DNA of 44,344 bases from an uncultured Bacilli bacterium (GTDB lineage: Bacteria; Bacillota_I; Bacilli_A; RF39; UBA660). The position numbers were made by a program, and so were the translations under genes. The notes beneath the pieces are model-generated. The model searched no databases. It was not told where the DNA came from and was given only the letters and a program-made list of their open reading frames with translations. Position 1 is the first letter of the stretch. Every line of letters begins with the position of its first letter. The stretch covers positions 1 to 44,344 of the forward strand of contig CAKORY010000006.1 of the NCBI GenBank assembly GCA_934101795.1, read 5' to 3'. Shown piece after piece: positions 1 to 8,203 of the stretch.

Positions 1-69
1 AACACTGGTCGAACTTTTTACCTCATTTTTGTTAGATTTTACCGATGTTTTTTTAAAACTGTCCGTCAA

Positions 70-1659
70 TCAGTTTACCAAAATCGGATCAGCAGCTGTG
101 CCACTTCCCGATGCATAGTTCACAGAAGATGAGAGATAGAAGACTGGCCGCAATGCAAGCGCATAATACGCACTGAAGTTAAACACGTAACCGTCGTAAT
201 TCACAGATAACGCATTAGAGGCATTGCCCGCAAAACGGGAAATAGTCCATTCTGCTAGCCCCATATACATCCAATTAACATTTTTAATGGCTTCGCCATT
301 ATAAGAATTTAATTTAGTTGTCCATGCACTAGGTGCTGCCGCAAATCCAAAGTCACTTGCATACATTAATCCAACTTTCGCACTATATGTTGTTGCATTA
401 TCAGTTGTATTTGTTGTTACTGGACTTACTATTTCATTTTGATATGCTGTTTTAGCTGGTTGTAATGCTATATTTGCCCATGTATTTCCTCCAACTTTCC
501 ATGTTGTGTCTGCTATTTTAGCTGCCCAGTCTGCTCCTATATTTGTTATGAAATTTTTATTTAAATTTGTTTTATTTAACAAACTTGTACTCCATGTATT
601 TGATCCTTTTCCACTATTTATTGTTGCATTATTTTTATAATTCCATGTATATCCTGCTATATTGGCTAAATTATTTCCTTTGTAATTGGAATTAACCCAA
701 CCATTTGCAGTATACATCTTGCTATAATCTCCATCTGCACCTAATAATGCTGTAGTTGCATAATCTGATTTGATTAGTTTTACTTTATCTCCAAATACTC
801 CGATTATTCTATATAGGTTATCTGTTGGGCATGGTGTTGTTGTACTTCCAAAACATACATAGTTATTTACTTGATCGCTTGCTCCTGCAAATCTGTATGA
901 ATTATCCCCTGCTCCATTTGTTAAACTTGCATCATGATAATAAATACCATTTTCACCTTGAGTTCCTGTGTAAAGATTTGTTATATATGATGCTAAAGTT
1001 GTAACTATTGGTTCTTTTTGTATCATAACCTTTGCACTTAATGTACTTGTTGCATTTTCTGTTTGATCACCTTCATAGTTTACAAATGTAAGCTTAAGTG
1101 TATATTGTTCTTCTTTACTTGGTGTTGCTTGTGTTGCTGTTATAGTTTTCTTATTTGCTATAGTTATTAAACCATTTGTTGTGGTAACATCAAAACCTGA
1201 TATACTTTTATTTTCTCTATCTTGAACTACTTTATGAGTTAGTCCTGATATTTCTGTTACTTCACTACCATCTGGTCCTGTAACTGTTAATATAAGTTCT
1301 GGTTTGTCATTACCTAATGTATATCTGAATGTATTATTTTCAATATTAAAATATACATAATAATTATCTGTTGCTTCATTTGTTTTATTATTTGCAACTA
1401 ATGTTGCTTTAGCAAATGTTTCACCAGATAAACTTCCCTTTTCTTGCCCAAATGATGATTGGTCTGCATATAAACTTATTGCATTACCAGTTGTAAATGT
1501 TAGCATATCTGTTGTATATGTTGTAACCTTAACCTCCGTAGAACTTCCTGTTCCCCCTTGTGCTTTAAAGTATGCATATGTTGCACCAACTACCAAAGCA
1601 ATTAATGTAACAACTGCTACTATACTTAATACTATTGCATTCTTTTTACTTTTCTCCAT
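70..1659 (-). CDS. Secreted protein with SipW-type signal and C-terminal lectin-like domain; candidate DGR target
   Basis: The 529-residue protein starts at ATG 1659, behind a good GGAG eight bases upstream; the longer frame to 1740 has no such site. Residues 9-28 are one hydrophobic segment ending in GATYAYF, which resembles SipW-dependent signals of TasA/camelysin proteins. Residues ~35-230 are a Thr/Asn-rich, beta-looking region nearly identical to the protein at 23052-24641. Residues ~255-529 form a domain with DNLYRIIGV, WMYMG, EWTISR and RPVFYLSS, common in surface proteins of gut Firmicutes and probably C-type-lectin/FGE-like. The last ~65 codons are richer in G and C than the rest and include the variable cassette (122-252). 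Likely exported and ligand-binding. The DGR-target role is inference from DNA comparison; the ligand is unknown. No pilin-type cleavage motif is seen. Confidence 0.8.
   Translation of the reverse strand: MEKSKKNAIVLSIVAVVTLIALVVGATYAYFKAQGGTGSSTEVKVTTYTTDMLTFTTGNAISLYADQSSFGQEKGSLSGETFAKATLVANNKTNEATDNYYVYFNIENNTFRYTLGNDKPELILTVTGPDGSEVTEISGLTHKVVQDRENKSISGFDVTTTNGLITIANKKTITATQATPSKEEQYTLKLTFVNYEGDQTENATSTLSAKVMIQKEPIVTTLASYITNLYTGTQGENGIYYHDASLTNGAGDNSYRFAGASDQVNNYVCFGSTTTPCPTDNLYRIIGVFGDKVKLIKSDYATTALLGADGDYSKMYTANGWVNSNYKGNNLANIAGYTWNYKNNATINSGKGSNTWSTSLLNKTNLNKNFITNIGADWAAKIADTTWKVGGNTWANIALQPAKTAYQNEIVSPVTTNTTDNATTYSAKVGLMYASDFGFAAAPSAWTTKLNSYNGEAIKNVNWMYMGLAEWTISRFAGNASNALSVNYDGYVFNFSAYYALALRPVFYLSSSVNYASGSGTAADPILVN
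122..252 (-). other. Candidate DGR variable region, copy 1
   Basis: The coding-strand cassette lies between two anchors identical to the copy at 23104-23243: an 18-base anchor at 235-252 (encodes EWTISR) and a 26-base anchor at 122-147 (encodes PVFYLSSS). The 29 codons between (148-234) differ heavily. A third identical block, 259-273, lies just upstream on the coding strand. In the first 17 aligned codons 23 of 51 positions differ, and 17 of those 23 have adenine in one copy. Only 2 of the 28 identical positions are adenine. Several variable codons have free first and second bases and a fixed T (TTT/AAT, AAT/CTT, TCT/ATT), as expected from AAT codons in a template. Confidence 0.7.
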
Positions 1660-1755
1660 GTTCTTCACTCCTTTTTTAACATATTTATAAATAGTATCTG
1701 AAAAAATAAAATATTTATTCGCACCACACACGATTATCATATTTTATACAATAAT

Positions 1756-1784
1756 ATTGTACCACCACAAATTAGTATTGTCTA
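1756..1784 (-). promoter_or_regulatory. Probable promoter of the secreted protein gene
   Basis: On the minus strand TAGACA (1779-1784) and TACAAT (1756-1761) are separated by 17 bases. This predicts a start near 1749 and a ~90-base untranslated leader before the ATG at 1659. Confidence 0.5.
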
Positions 1785-1862
1785 CTATAATTAGATATTT
1801 TTCTATAAACAATCAATTTAAATTTGCCATTATATGTAGAATAATATATATAGGTGATTAAG

Positions 1863-2153
1863 ATGATTGAAGAAAAACTTTATACAGGCATAACTGAAGA
1901 TGAACTAGATAAAATATACAAAATGATATCTAAAAATGTTAAATATTATAGGTTATTTAATAATTCTCCTTATGCTGATGAAGAAGGAAGAATAAGTCAA
2001 GAAAAACTTGCAGAATTATGTAACGTATCAAGAAGTTTAATTGCAAATATTGAAAGTGTTAAAGTAAAACAAACTTTTTCTATTTCTGTTATAGCATCGA
2101 TTAGTAAAGTATTAAATGTTCCTTTTGAAAATTTTTTTAAAGAAAATAAATAA
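1863..2153 (+). CDS. Small XRE-family helix-turn-helix regulator
   Basis: A 96-residue protein. ATG 1863 is preferred to the in-frame GTG at 1854, because AGGTG sits at the right distance before the ATG and overlaps the GTG. The second half matches the XRE/Cro helix-turn-helix: ISQEKLAELCNVSRSLIANIE places the turn in the middle, followed by a stabilising helix (ISVIASISKVLNVPFENFF). The N-terminal 35 residues are an acidic/basic helix of unknown role. It is likely a DNA-binding regulator. It is divergent from the secreted-protein gene (~200 bases between starts) and could regulate it, but that is only positional inference. A strong terminator follows. Confidence 0.8.
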   Translation: MIEEKLYTGITEDELDKIYKMISKNVKYYRLFNNSPYADEEGRISQEKLAELCNVSRSLIANIESVKVKQTFSISVIASISKVLNVPFENFFKENK

Positions 2154-2159
2154 AAAATA

Positions 2160-2191
2160 CCCAGAAAGTCTTAAACTTTCTGGGCGTTTTT
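2160..2191 (+). terminator. Rho-independent terminator after the XRE gene
   Basis: A ten-base perfect stem (2160-2169 with 2175-2184), a five-base loop, then a T-run, starting seven bases after the stop codon. Confidence 0.85.
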
Positions 2192-2252
2192 GTGATACCC
2201 TTTGCTAAAATATATTGTTTTTCAAAATTTAAGGGAACTTTGAATGATATAG

Positions 2253-2350
2253 AAAAAAACAGCCTAAGCTGTTTTTCTAGGAAGTAAGTGGCCCACTGAC
2301 TTACATCTCACATAAAGTACGTGGCCGGGCCGATTTCCACCTTTCCTATG
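2253..2350 (-). ncRNA. Candidate small structured RNA with its own promoter and terminator
   Basis: On the minus strand a good promoter (2356-2384) is followed by ~100 bases without an ORF and then a rho-independent terminator (stem 2255-2263/2268-2276, T-run at 2253-2259). The body is much richer in G and C than its surroundings. It can close an outer stem (2343-2348 with 2278-2283) and an inner GGCCC/GGGCC stem (2327-2331 with 2290-2294); a GTGG/CCAC pairing (2337-2340 with 2288-2291) is an alternative. I do not recognise a family: it lacks the SRP GGAA core and is too short for 6S or tmRNA. It could instead be the 3' untranslated region and terminator of parC. Confidence 0.5.
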
Positions 2351-2355
2351 GCTAC

Positions 2356-2384
2356 ATTGTAGCACAAATTTTGTGTTTTGTAAA
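2356..2384 (-). promoter_or_regulatory. Promoter of the candidate small RNA
   Basis: TTTACA (2379-2384), 17 bases, TACAAT (2356-2361) on the minus strand. Two small dyads overlap it: CACAAA/TTTGTG between the two boxes (2363-2375) and GCTAC/GTAGC around the -10 box (2351-2363). These could be operators. Confidence 0.6.
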
Positions 2385-2396
2385 GTCAATTTAGTC

Positions 2397-4895
2397 TTAT
2401 ATTTTAAAGTCATCAATGAATGAAGCGAAAGATAATTGTTCTTCTTTTTTACTTGGTTTTTGATTTATTTCAAGAACTTCTTCTTTTGGTTCTTCTGGGG
2501 TATCTTTAGTTAAATCAATTAATTCTTTTTTTAATGTAAATAAATCATAATTATATTTAACTTGACTTCCAGTTGATGCTAAATCCATGATTGGTATTTC
2601 ACTATTTTTAAGTTCATGAAAATCAGTATCTACTTTATAAAGATTAATGTCTTTAGTTTCTGTTAAATAAGCATAGTTTATTTTATAATCTTTAGTCTTA
2701 GCTTTTTTAAATAACATGTTTCCTTTTTTAGCTCTAGAAATGCTAGAGATATCAGATAACTTTAATCTTTTTATTGTTTTAAAGTTTGTATATATATTTA
2801 AGTATTCTTCTCTCTTTATTGGACATGCATATATACAGTAATCATCTTTTAGATTAATACCTTTAACCCCGCTGGCTTTAGTGCCCACAACAGGTACTTC
2901 ACTAGTATTAAATCTTAGTGATAATCCATTATTAGTTACAAATAATACTTCATCTTTAGAAATATCAGCATTAATTAATTCATCATTATCTTTTAATTTA
3001 ATAGCTACCATTGGTTTTGAATAACGCGATACTTCAAAATCTTTAAGGGCAACTTGTTTAATTAAACCATTTTTAGTAAATAATGTAACATTTTTATCAA
3101 AATCTTTCATTATTAAACTTGCAACTATTTTTTCATTTTCTTTAATCATAATGGTATTACTTATATGTTTACCTAAGTCTTTCCATTTAGTTTCAGGTAA
3201 TATATGAACTGGTACATATAAATAATTACCAAGATTTGTAAATAAAAGCAAATTACTTCTTGTTGATGTTAAGTACTTAGCAGTTATATAATCACCTGGT
3301 TTTAAAGTTGTTTCTTCATCACTTGATTTAAAGCTTTTGATGCTTACTCTTTTTACATAACCATCATTTGTTACAACTACGACAACATTTTCATCAGGTA
3401 TCATTTCTTTGGCATCAACTTTAATATCTACGATTTCATTTCTGATCTCAGTTTTTCTTGGTACAGCATAATTTTTCTTTACTTCCCTTAGTTCTGATTT
3501 CATAACATTCTTAAGTTCATTTTCACTTTCTAGTATTTTGTTACATTCTTCGATTAAACCTTTTAGTTTTTCACATTCTTCTTCTAGAACTACAATATCT
3601 GTATTAGTTAATCTATAAAGTTGTAATGTTACAATAGCTTCGGCTTGTTCTTCCGTAAATTTATATTTGTTAACTAAATTAACTTTAGCATCACTTTTAT
3701 TTTTACTTGCACGTATTAAAGCAATTACTTCATCTAAAATTGATATAGCTTTAATAAGTCCAGTTGCTATATTATAATTTTTAGTGTAATATGCTAAATC
3801 AAATTCTGTTCTTTTAGTTATAACCTCTTTTTGATGAGCAATATATGCATCAAGTATTTCTAAAATTCCTAAAGTCTTTGGTGTTCTATTAACTATTGCT
3901 ACACTATTATAATTATAAGAAATTTGTAAATCAGTATTTTTAAGTAAATATCTCATTATTACATCTTTATTTGCATTAGCTTTTAAATCAATTGCTATTC
4001 TTATACCTGTTCTATCAGTTTCATCTCTTACTTCTGATATGCCTTCTACTTTTTTATCTATTCTTAAACCTTCTATTTTAGCAACACAAGCTTGTTTATT
4101 TACTTCAAAAGGTATTTCCGTAATAATTATTTGTTCTTTACCTTTTTCTTTTACAAATTCATATTTAGCTTGAACAATTACTTTACCACGGCCAGTTTTA
4201 AAAGCATCTATTATACCTTCTTTACCAAAAGCTATACCACCAGTTGGAAAATCTGGACCTTTAACTATTTCTAAAATAGTATCTAAATAACAATTTGGTG
4301 AATCAATTCTTTTGATTGTGGCATCTATTATTTCTCCGAGATTATGTGGTGGAATATTTGTTGCATAACCTGCTGAAATACCATTTGTTCCATTTACTAG
4401 TAAATTTGGAAATTTAGCGGGTAAAACAGTTGGTTCTAAAAATCTATCATCAAAGTTTGGTGCCCAGGCAACTGTGTTTTTATCTAAATCTTTTAAAAGT
4501 TCATTACTTATTTTAGCAAGTCTTGCTTCAGTATAACGGTATGCTGCAGGTGGGTCGCCATCCATAGAACCATTATTACCATGAATATCAACTAAAATAT
4601 GACTTTGTTTCCACCACTGACTCATACGAACCATAGCATCATAAACGGATGAATCACCATGTGGGTGGAATTTACCTAAAACATCTCCGACTGTAGCAGC
4701 ACATTTTATATAACCTTTTTCAGAGGTATTACCAGCTTTATACATTGCATATAAAATTCTTCTTTGGACTGGCTTTAGTCCATCTCTTACATCAGGTATA
4801 GCTCTATCTTGAATAATTTCTTTGGCATAAGCTGCAAATCTTAAAGACATTATTTCTTCTAAGCTATAATCTTCAATTTTTTTAACTATATCCAT
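2397..4895 (-). CDS. parC: DNA topoisomerase IV subunit A
   Basis: An 832-residue type IIA topoisomerase subunit that cuts and rejoins DNA, working with ParE to decatenate chromosomes. The winged-helix catalytic part begins at once (AIPDVRDGLKPVQRRIL at ~32-48), with the active-site tyrosine in AAYRYTEARL (Y121). The quinolone region reads HPHGDSSVYDA, with Ser82 and Asp86 as in drug-sensitive enzymes. The residue pattern around HGNNGSMDGDPPAAYRYTEA is ParC-like, and pairing with parE supports ParC over GyrA. The C-terminal beta-pinwheel follows from ~500, then a short charged tail with PKEE and KKEEQ. ATG 4895 is preceded by GGAGG, ten bases after the parE stop, so parE-parC is one operon. 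Confidence 0.95.
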   Translation of the reverse strand: MDIVKKIEDYSLEEIMSLRFAAYAKEIIQDRAIPDVRDGLKPVQRRILYAMYKAGNTSEKGYIKCAATVGDVLGKFHPHGDSSVYDAMVRMSQWWKQSHILVDIHGNNGSMDGDPPAAYRYTEARLAKISNELLKDLDKNTVAWAPNFDDRFLEPTVLPAKFPNLLVNGTNGISAGYATNIPPHNLGEIIDATIKRIDSPNCYLDTILEIVKGPDFPTGGIAFGKEGIIDAFKTGRGKVIVQAKYEFVKEKGKEQIIITEIPFEVNKQACVAKIEGLRIDKKVEGISEVRDETDRTGIRIAIDLKANANKDVIMRYLLKNTDLQISYNYNSVAIVNRTPKTLGILEILDAYIAHQKEVITKRTEFDLAYYTKNYNIATGLIKAISILDEVIALIRASKNKSDAKVNLVNKYKFTEEQAEAIVTLQLYRLTNTDIVVLEEECEKLKGLIEECNKILESENELKNVMKSELREVKKNYAVPRKTEIRNEIVDIKVDAKEMIPDENVVVVVTNDGYVKRVSIKSFKSSDEETTLKPGDYITAKYLTSTRSNLLLFTNLGNYLYVPVHILPETKWKDLGKHISNTIMIKENEKIVASLIMKDFDKNVTLFTKNGLIKQVALKDFEVSRYSKPMVAIKLKDNDELINADISKDEVLFVTNNGLSLRFNTSEVPVVGTKASGVKGINLKDDYCIYACPIKREEYLNIYTNFKTIKRLKLSDISSISRAKKGNMLFKKAKTKDYKINYAYLTETKDINLYKVDTDFHELKNSEIPIMDLASTGSQVKYNYDLFTLKKELIDLTKDTPEEPKEEVLEINQKPSKKEEQLSFASFIDDFKI

Positions 4896-4905
4896 TTAAA
4901 CCTCC

Positions 4906-6813
4906 TTATTCCGCTCTATAACTATCTTCGAGAGTAAATTCAACATTTTCATTAATCCATTCTTTACGAGGTTCTACTTTATCTCCCATTAAAACCTCTA
5001 CACGTTTTTCTGCTAGAGCTGCATCAGTTATTTTTACTCTTATTAAACTTCTTGTTTCAGGGTCCATTGTTGTTTCCCAAAGTTGTTCAGGATTCATTTC
5101 CCCTAACCCTTTATATCTTTGAATACTATATTTTCCCGTATTATTAAGTTTTATTTCATTAAGTTCATCATCAGTATATGCATAAAACTTTTTCTTACCA
5201 TAATCAAGTTTATAAAGTGGTGGCATGGCAATAAATAATTTTCCTTGTTCAATTAAACCACGCATGTATCTATAAAAGAATGTAAGCAAAAGAATTTGAA
5301 TGTGGGCTCCATCAACATCGGCATCGGTCATAATTATTACTTTATCATAATTAGATTCTGTAGCATCAAAGTCTTGGCCAATACCTGCTCCGATGGTATG
5401 AATTAATGTATTTATTTCTTCATTTTTGATTAAATCATCTAAAGATGCCTTTTCACTGTTTATTACTTTACCACGAAGTGGAAGTATTGCTTGGAATTTT
5501 CTATCTCTTCCACCTTTAGCTGAACCGCCGGCACTATCTCCTTCGACGATGAATAATTCATTTATCTTGGGATTTTTACTTTGAGCTGGAGCAAGTTTCA
5601 TTGATAGATTCTTTTCAATTTTACTTTTATTTTTGCCATTTCTTGCATCTTCTCTAGCTTTTCTAGCTGCTTCACGAGCAACTTTACTTTTCATAGCTTT
5701 TTCTAGAATTGTTGATGCTACTTCTTTATTTTCTTCAAGGAAAAATTTTAAAGACTCATAAGTAATACTTTCTGTTACACTTCTTGCTTCTGCAGTTCCT
5801 AATTTTCCTTTAGTTTGACCTTCAAATTGAAGTAATTCTTCAGGAACTTTTAAACTAATAACTGCAGATAACCCTTCACGAACATCTGAACCATCTAAAG
5901 TGCCATCTTTAGCTTTAAAAATATTGTTATTTTTGGCATAATCATTAAATGCTTTTGTAATACCAGTTTTAAACCCAACTTCATGAGTTCCTCCATCGCT
6001 AGTTTTAACATTATTTACAAATGATAAAATATTTTCATTATAAGTATCAGTATATTGCATCGCAATATCTACTTCAATTTTATTTTTGGTATTACCAAAA
6101 TTAATTACTTTATGTAAAGTATTTTTACCTTCGTTCATGTATTCAATGAAACTAGTTAAACCATTATCATAATGAAATTTAGCTTGATGATTATCTTCTT
6201 CATCAATTACTTCGATAGTAAGGCCACTAAGTAAAAATGCTGATTCTTGCATTCTTTCACAAATTGTTGTATATGAAAAATTACAATTTTTAAATATTTC
6301 TGGATCTGGCAAAAATTTAACTATTGTACCAGTTTTAGTACTTTTGCCCACAGTTTGAAGTGGCGTCTTGACATGTCCGCCATTTTCAAATTCAATTGAT
6401 GAAATAAGTCCATCACGATAAATGACTACTTGCATTTCTTTTGATAAGGCATTAACTACACTAGCACCAACACCATGAAGACCTCCAGAAACTTTATAAC
6501 CGGCTTCACTAAACTTACCACCGGCATGAAGTATTGTATAAATAACTTCTGGTGTACTTTTACCTGATGCATGCATACCAATTGGTACTCCACGCCCATT
6601 ATCTGCAACTGTTATACTTTTATCTTTATTGATAATTACTTTAATATAATTACCATATCCATTTATAACTTCATCTATGGCATTATCTACAATTTCCCAT
6701 ACTAAATGATGCATACCTCTTTTATCAGTTGAACCAATATACATTCCTGGTCTTTTTCTAACAGCTTCTAAACCTTCCAATATTTTAATCGATGACTCAT
6801 TATATTCTGCCAT
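4906..6813 (-). CDS. parE: DNA topoisomerase IV subunit B
   Basis: A 635-residue ATPase subunit of topoisomerase IV. The GHKL ATP site is complete: EIVDNAIDEV, DNGRGVPIG and the SGGLHGVGASVVNALS lid. The transducer domain follows, then the TOPRIM domain with EGDSAGGSAKGGRDR and IMTDADVDGAHI, then the C-terminal RYKGLGEMNPEQLW block. ATG 6813 (MAEYNE) is chosen because it matches family starts; an in-frame GTG at 6825 overlaps the ribosome site (AAGGAG). It is first gene of the parE-parC operon with its promoter at 6835-6864. Confidence 0.95.
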   Translation of the reverse strand: MAEYNESSIKILEGLEAVRKRPGMYIGSTDKRGMHHLVWEIVDNAIDEVINGYGNYIKVIINKDKSITVADNGRGVPIGMHASGKSTPEVIYTILHAGGKFSEAGYKVSGGLHGVGASVVNALSKEMQVVIYRDGLISSIEFENGGHVKTPLQTVGKSTKTGTIVKFLPDPEIFKNCNFSYTTICERMQESAFLLSGLTIEVIDEEDNHQAKFHYDNGLTSFIEYMNEGKNTLHKVINFGNTKNKIEVDIAMQYTDTYNENILSFVNNVKTSDGGTHEVGFKTGITKAFNDYAKNNNIFKAKDGTLDGSDVREGLSAVISLKVPEELLQFEGQTKGKLGTAEARSVTESITYESLKFFLEENKEVASTILEKAMKSKVAREAARKAREDARNGKNKSKIEKNLSMKLAPAQSKNPKINELFIVEGDSAGGSAKGGRDRKFQAILPLRGKVINSEKASLDDLIKNEEINTLIHTIGAGIGQDFDATESNYDKVIIMTDADVDGAHIQILLLTFFYRYMRGLIEQGKLFIAMPPLYKLDYGKKKFYAYTDDELNEIKLNNTGKYSIQRYKGLGEMNPEQLWETTMDPETRSLIRVKITDAALAEKRVEVLMGDKVEPRKEWINENVEFTLEDSYRAE

Positions 6814-6834
6814 ATTCTCTATCACTCCTTGAAC

Positions 6835-6864
6835 ATTATAACAACAAATGCTTTAAAAAATCAA
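6835..6864 (-). promoter_or_regulatory. Promoter of parE-parC
   Basis: TTGATT (6859-6864), 18 bases, TATAAT (6835-6840) on the minus strand, giving a very short leader before the parE start. Confidence 0.6.
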
Positions 6865-6976
6865 CTTGAATTAAGCACTTTTGCCCGTTTTAAACTATTT
6901 TTCAATTATTTTTCTTACTAAATTACATCTTTCATTACGAATTTTTTCCGTTTATGCCCTTTTTTTGTAATGGTAA

Positions 6977-8119
6977 TTATAACAAATTATCATTATTTTT
7001 TTCTTCATTAATATATCTTTTAGTTAAATTTCTATTTAAAATACTCATTAAATAATATCTATTAGTATGTAAATTCTTTAAAAAATCATAAATATCTCTT
7101 TCTTCATTTAAAATGTATACTCTATCTTTAACAAAGATATTTTCATCTACTTTAACATATAACTTATCTATATCATCAGAAAGTATTTCTCTTTTATATT
7201 TATTTATACCTACATATTTTATGGATTTTGTTATACCATCTTTATGACCAATAGGTATTATACCCACGTACATATCCTCTTTAGCAATATAACTTCTTCC
7301 CACTAGTGTACCTTTAGTTACTTTTTTTACTTCCATTACTTCACTAGTTATATTAAATATTAATTCTAAATCTATATTGGGAAACTCTAAAGCTCCATAT
7401 TCTTTTTCTATTTTTTTAATTCTTCCTTTTGTAAATATATCATCATTTATATTTTCTTCAATACCTAAAACTGATAAATCAAATCTAATACCATTTATAT
7501 ATTTTATTTTATTATGATACATAATTGGTTCATTTAAATGAATAATTAAATCATTATTTATATATGGTTTTACTATTTTCAGAAAATTATTTACCTCTTT
7601 ATAATAAAACTTGTCTTCAATCCCAAAAGACGTTAAATCAGAATATATTCCTACTAGTTTAATATGTTTTGTTTCATTTATTTTATTTATAATATACTCT
7701 AAATCACTTTTTTTGTTTACACCTTGTAAATTAGAGCCATTATCAATTAATATTTCAACATTTAAATCATCCTTTAATTCTAAGCTACATAATAAATCTA
7801 TATATTGTTTATTGTAAATAGTGATAGTTATGTTATTATTGATACAATCATATATTTCATCCATTGTAACATATAAACTTGCAAGTATTCCAACTTCTTT
7901 ATTTAATTTTCTTATCTTTAAAGCTTCATTTAAAGAGCCCACTAGTAAATAATTAATACCATGGTTAACTAATGTATTTACAATGCCAAAACCCATTCCA
8001 TGAGCATTATCTTTTAAATCTACTATTTTATATTTATAATCATCATAACTTTTAATAAGTTTTTTTATGTTATTTTTTAATTTTTTTAAATCTATTTCTA
8101 ATATTGTTTCATACTTCAT
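6977..8119 (-). CDS. Divergent alanine racemase-like fold-type III PLP protein
   Basis: A 380-residue protein starting at ATG 8119 behind an AGGT site. The N-terminal barrel carries the PLP-lysine block in altered form: DLKDNAHGMG for the usual VKANAYGHG, so the lysine (K36) is kept but the following tyrosine is histidine. Further on GRSYIA and IPIGHKDG correspond to the GATYTA and IPIGYADG blocks of alanine racemase, the latter without its tyrosine. The usual GRICMDQ block in the C-terminal beta domain is replaced by ILSDDID. The fold is therefore recognisable, but several substrate-contact residues are changed. It may be a true D-alanine supplier for the wall, a racemase of another amino acid, or a repurposed protein. 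It stands alone, divergent from the helicase gene. Confidence 0.65.
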   Translation of the reverse strand: MKYETILEIDLKKLKNNIKKLIKSYDDYKYKIVDLKDNAHGMGFGIVNTLVNHGINYLLVGSLNEALKIRKLNKEVGILASLYVTMDEIYDCINNNITITIYNKQYIDLLCSLELKDDLNVEILIDNGSNLQGVNKKSDLEYIINKINETKHIKLVGIYSDLTSFGIEDKFYYKEVNNFLKIVKPYINNDLIIHLNEPIMYHNKIKYINGIRFDLSVLGIEENINDDIFTKGRIKKIEKEYGALEFPNIDLELIFNITSEVMEVKKVTKGTLVGRSYIAKEDMYVGIIPIGHKDGITKSIKYVGINKYKREILSDDIDKLYVKVDENIFVKDRVYILNEERDIYDFLKNLHTNRYYLMSILNRNLTKRYINEEKNNDNLL

Positions 8120-8138
8120 TTTTTTACCTCGTAAAATT

Positions 8139-8178
8139 ATTATAAGGTATAGACTTCTTTTTTGCAATATGATAAAAT
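8139..8178. promoter_or_regulatory. Overlapping divergent promoters (racemase-like / helicase)
   Basis: Minus strand: TTGCAA (8162-8167), 17 bases, TATAAT (8139-8144). Plus strand: TAGACT (8150-8155), 17 bases, TAAAAT (8173-8178). The two interlock, so polymerase bound at one should block the other. Confidence 0.6.
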
Positions 8179-8203
8179 TATTTTACCAAAGAGACAATAA
8201 GAA

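Noticed and set aside
70..1740. Type IV pilin interpretation of the two secreted proteins
   Set aside because: There is no G-FxxxE prepilin site; the hydrophobic segment ends in GATYAYF, which fits SipW-type signals.
2253..2350. SRP RNA, 6S RNA or tmRNA for the candidate small RNA
   Set aside because: No SRP GGAA core, far too short for 6S or tmRNA, and no tRNA-like ends.
2397..4895. GyrA instead of ParC
   Set aside because: The residues around the active site and the parE partner fit topoisomerase IV; the tail lacks the gyrase-type extension that I would expect.
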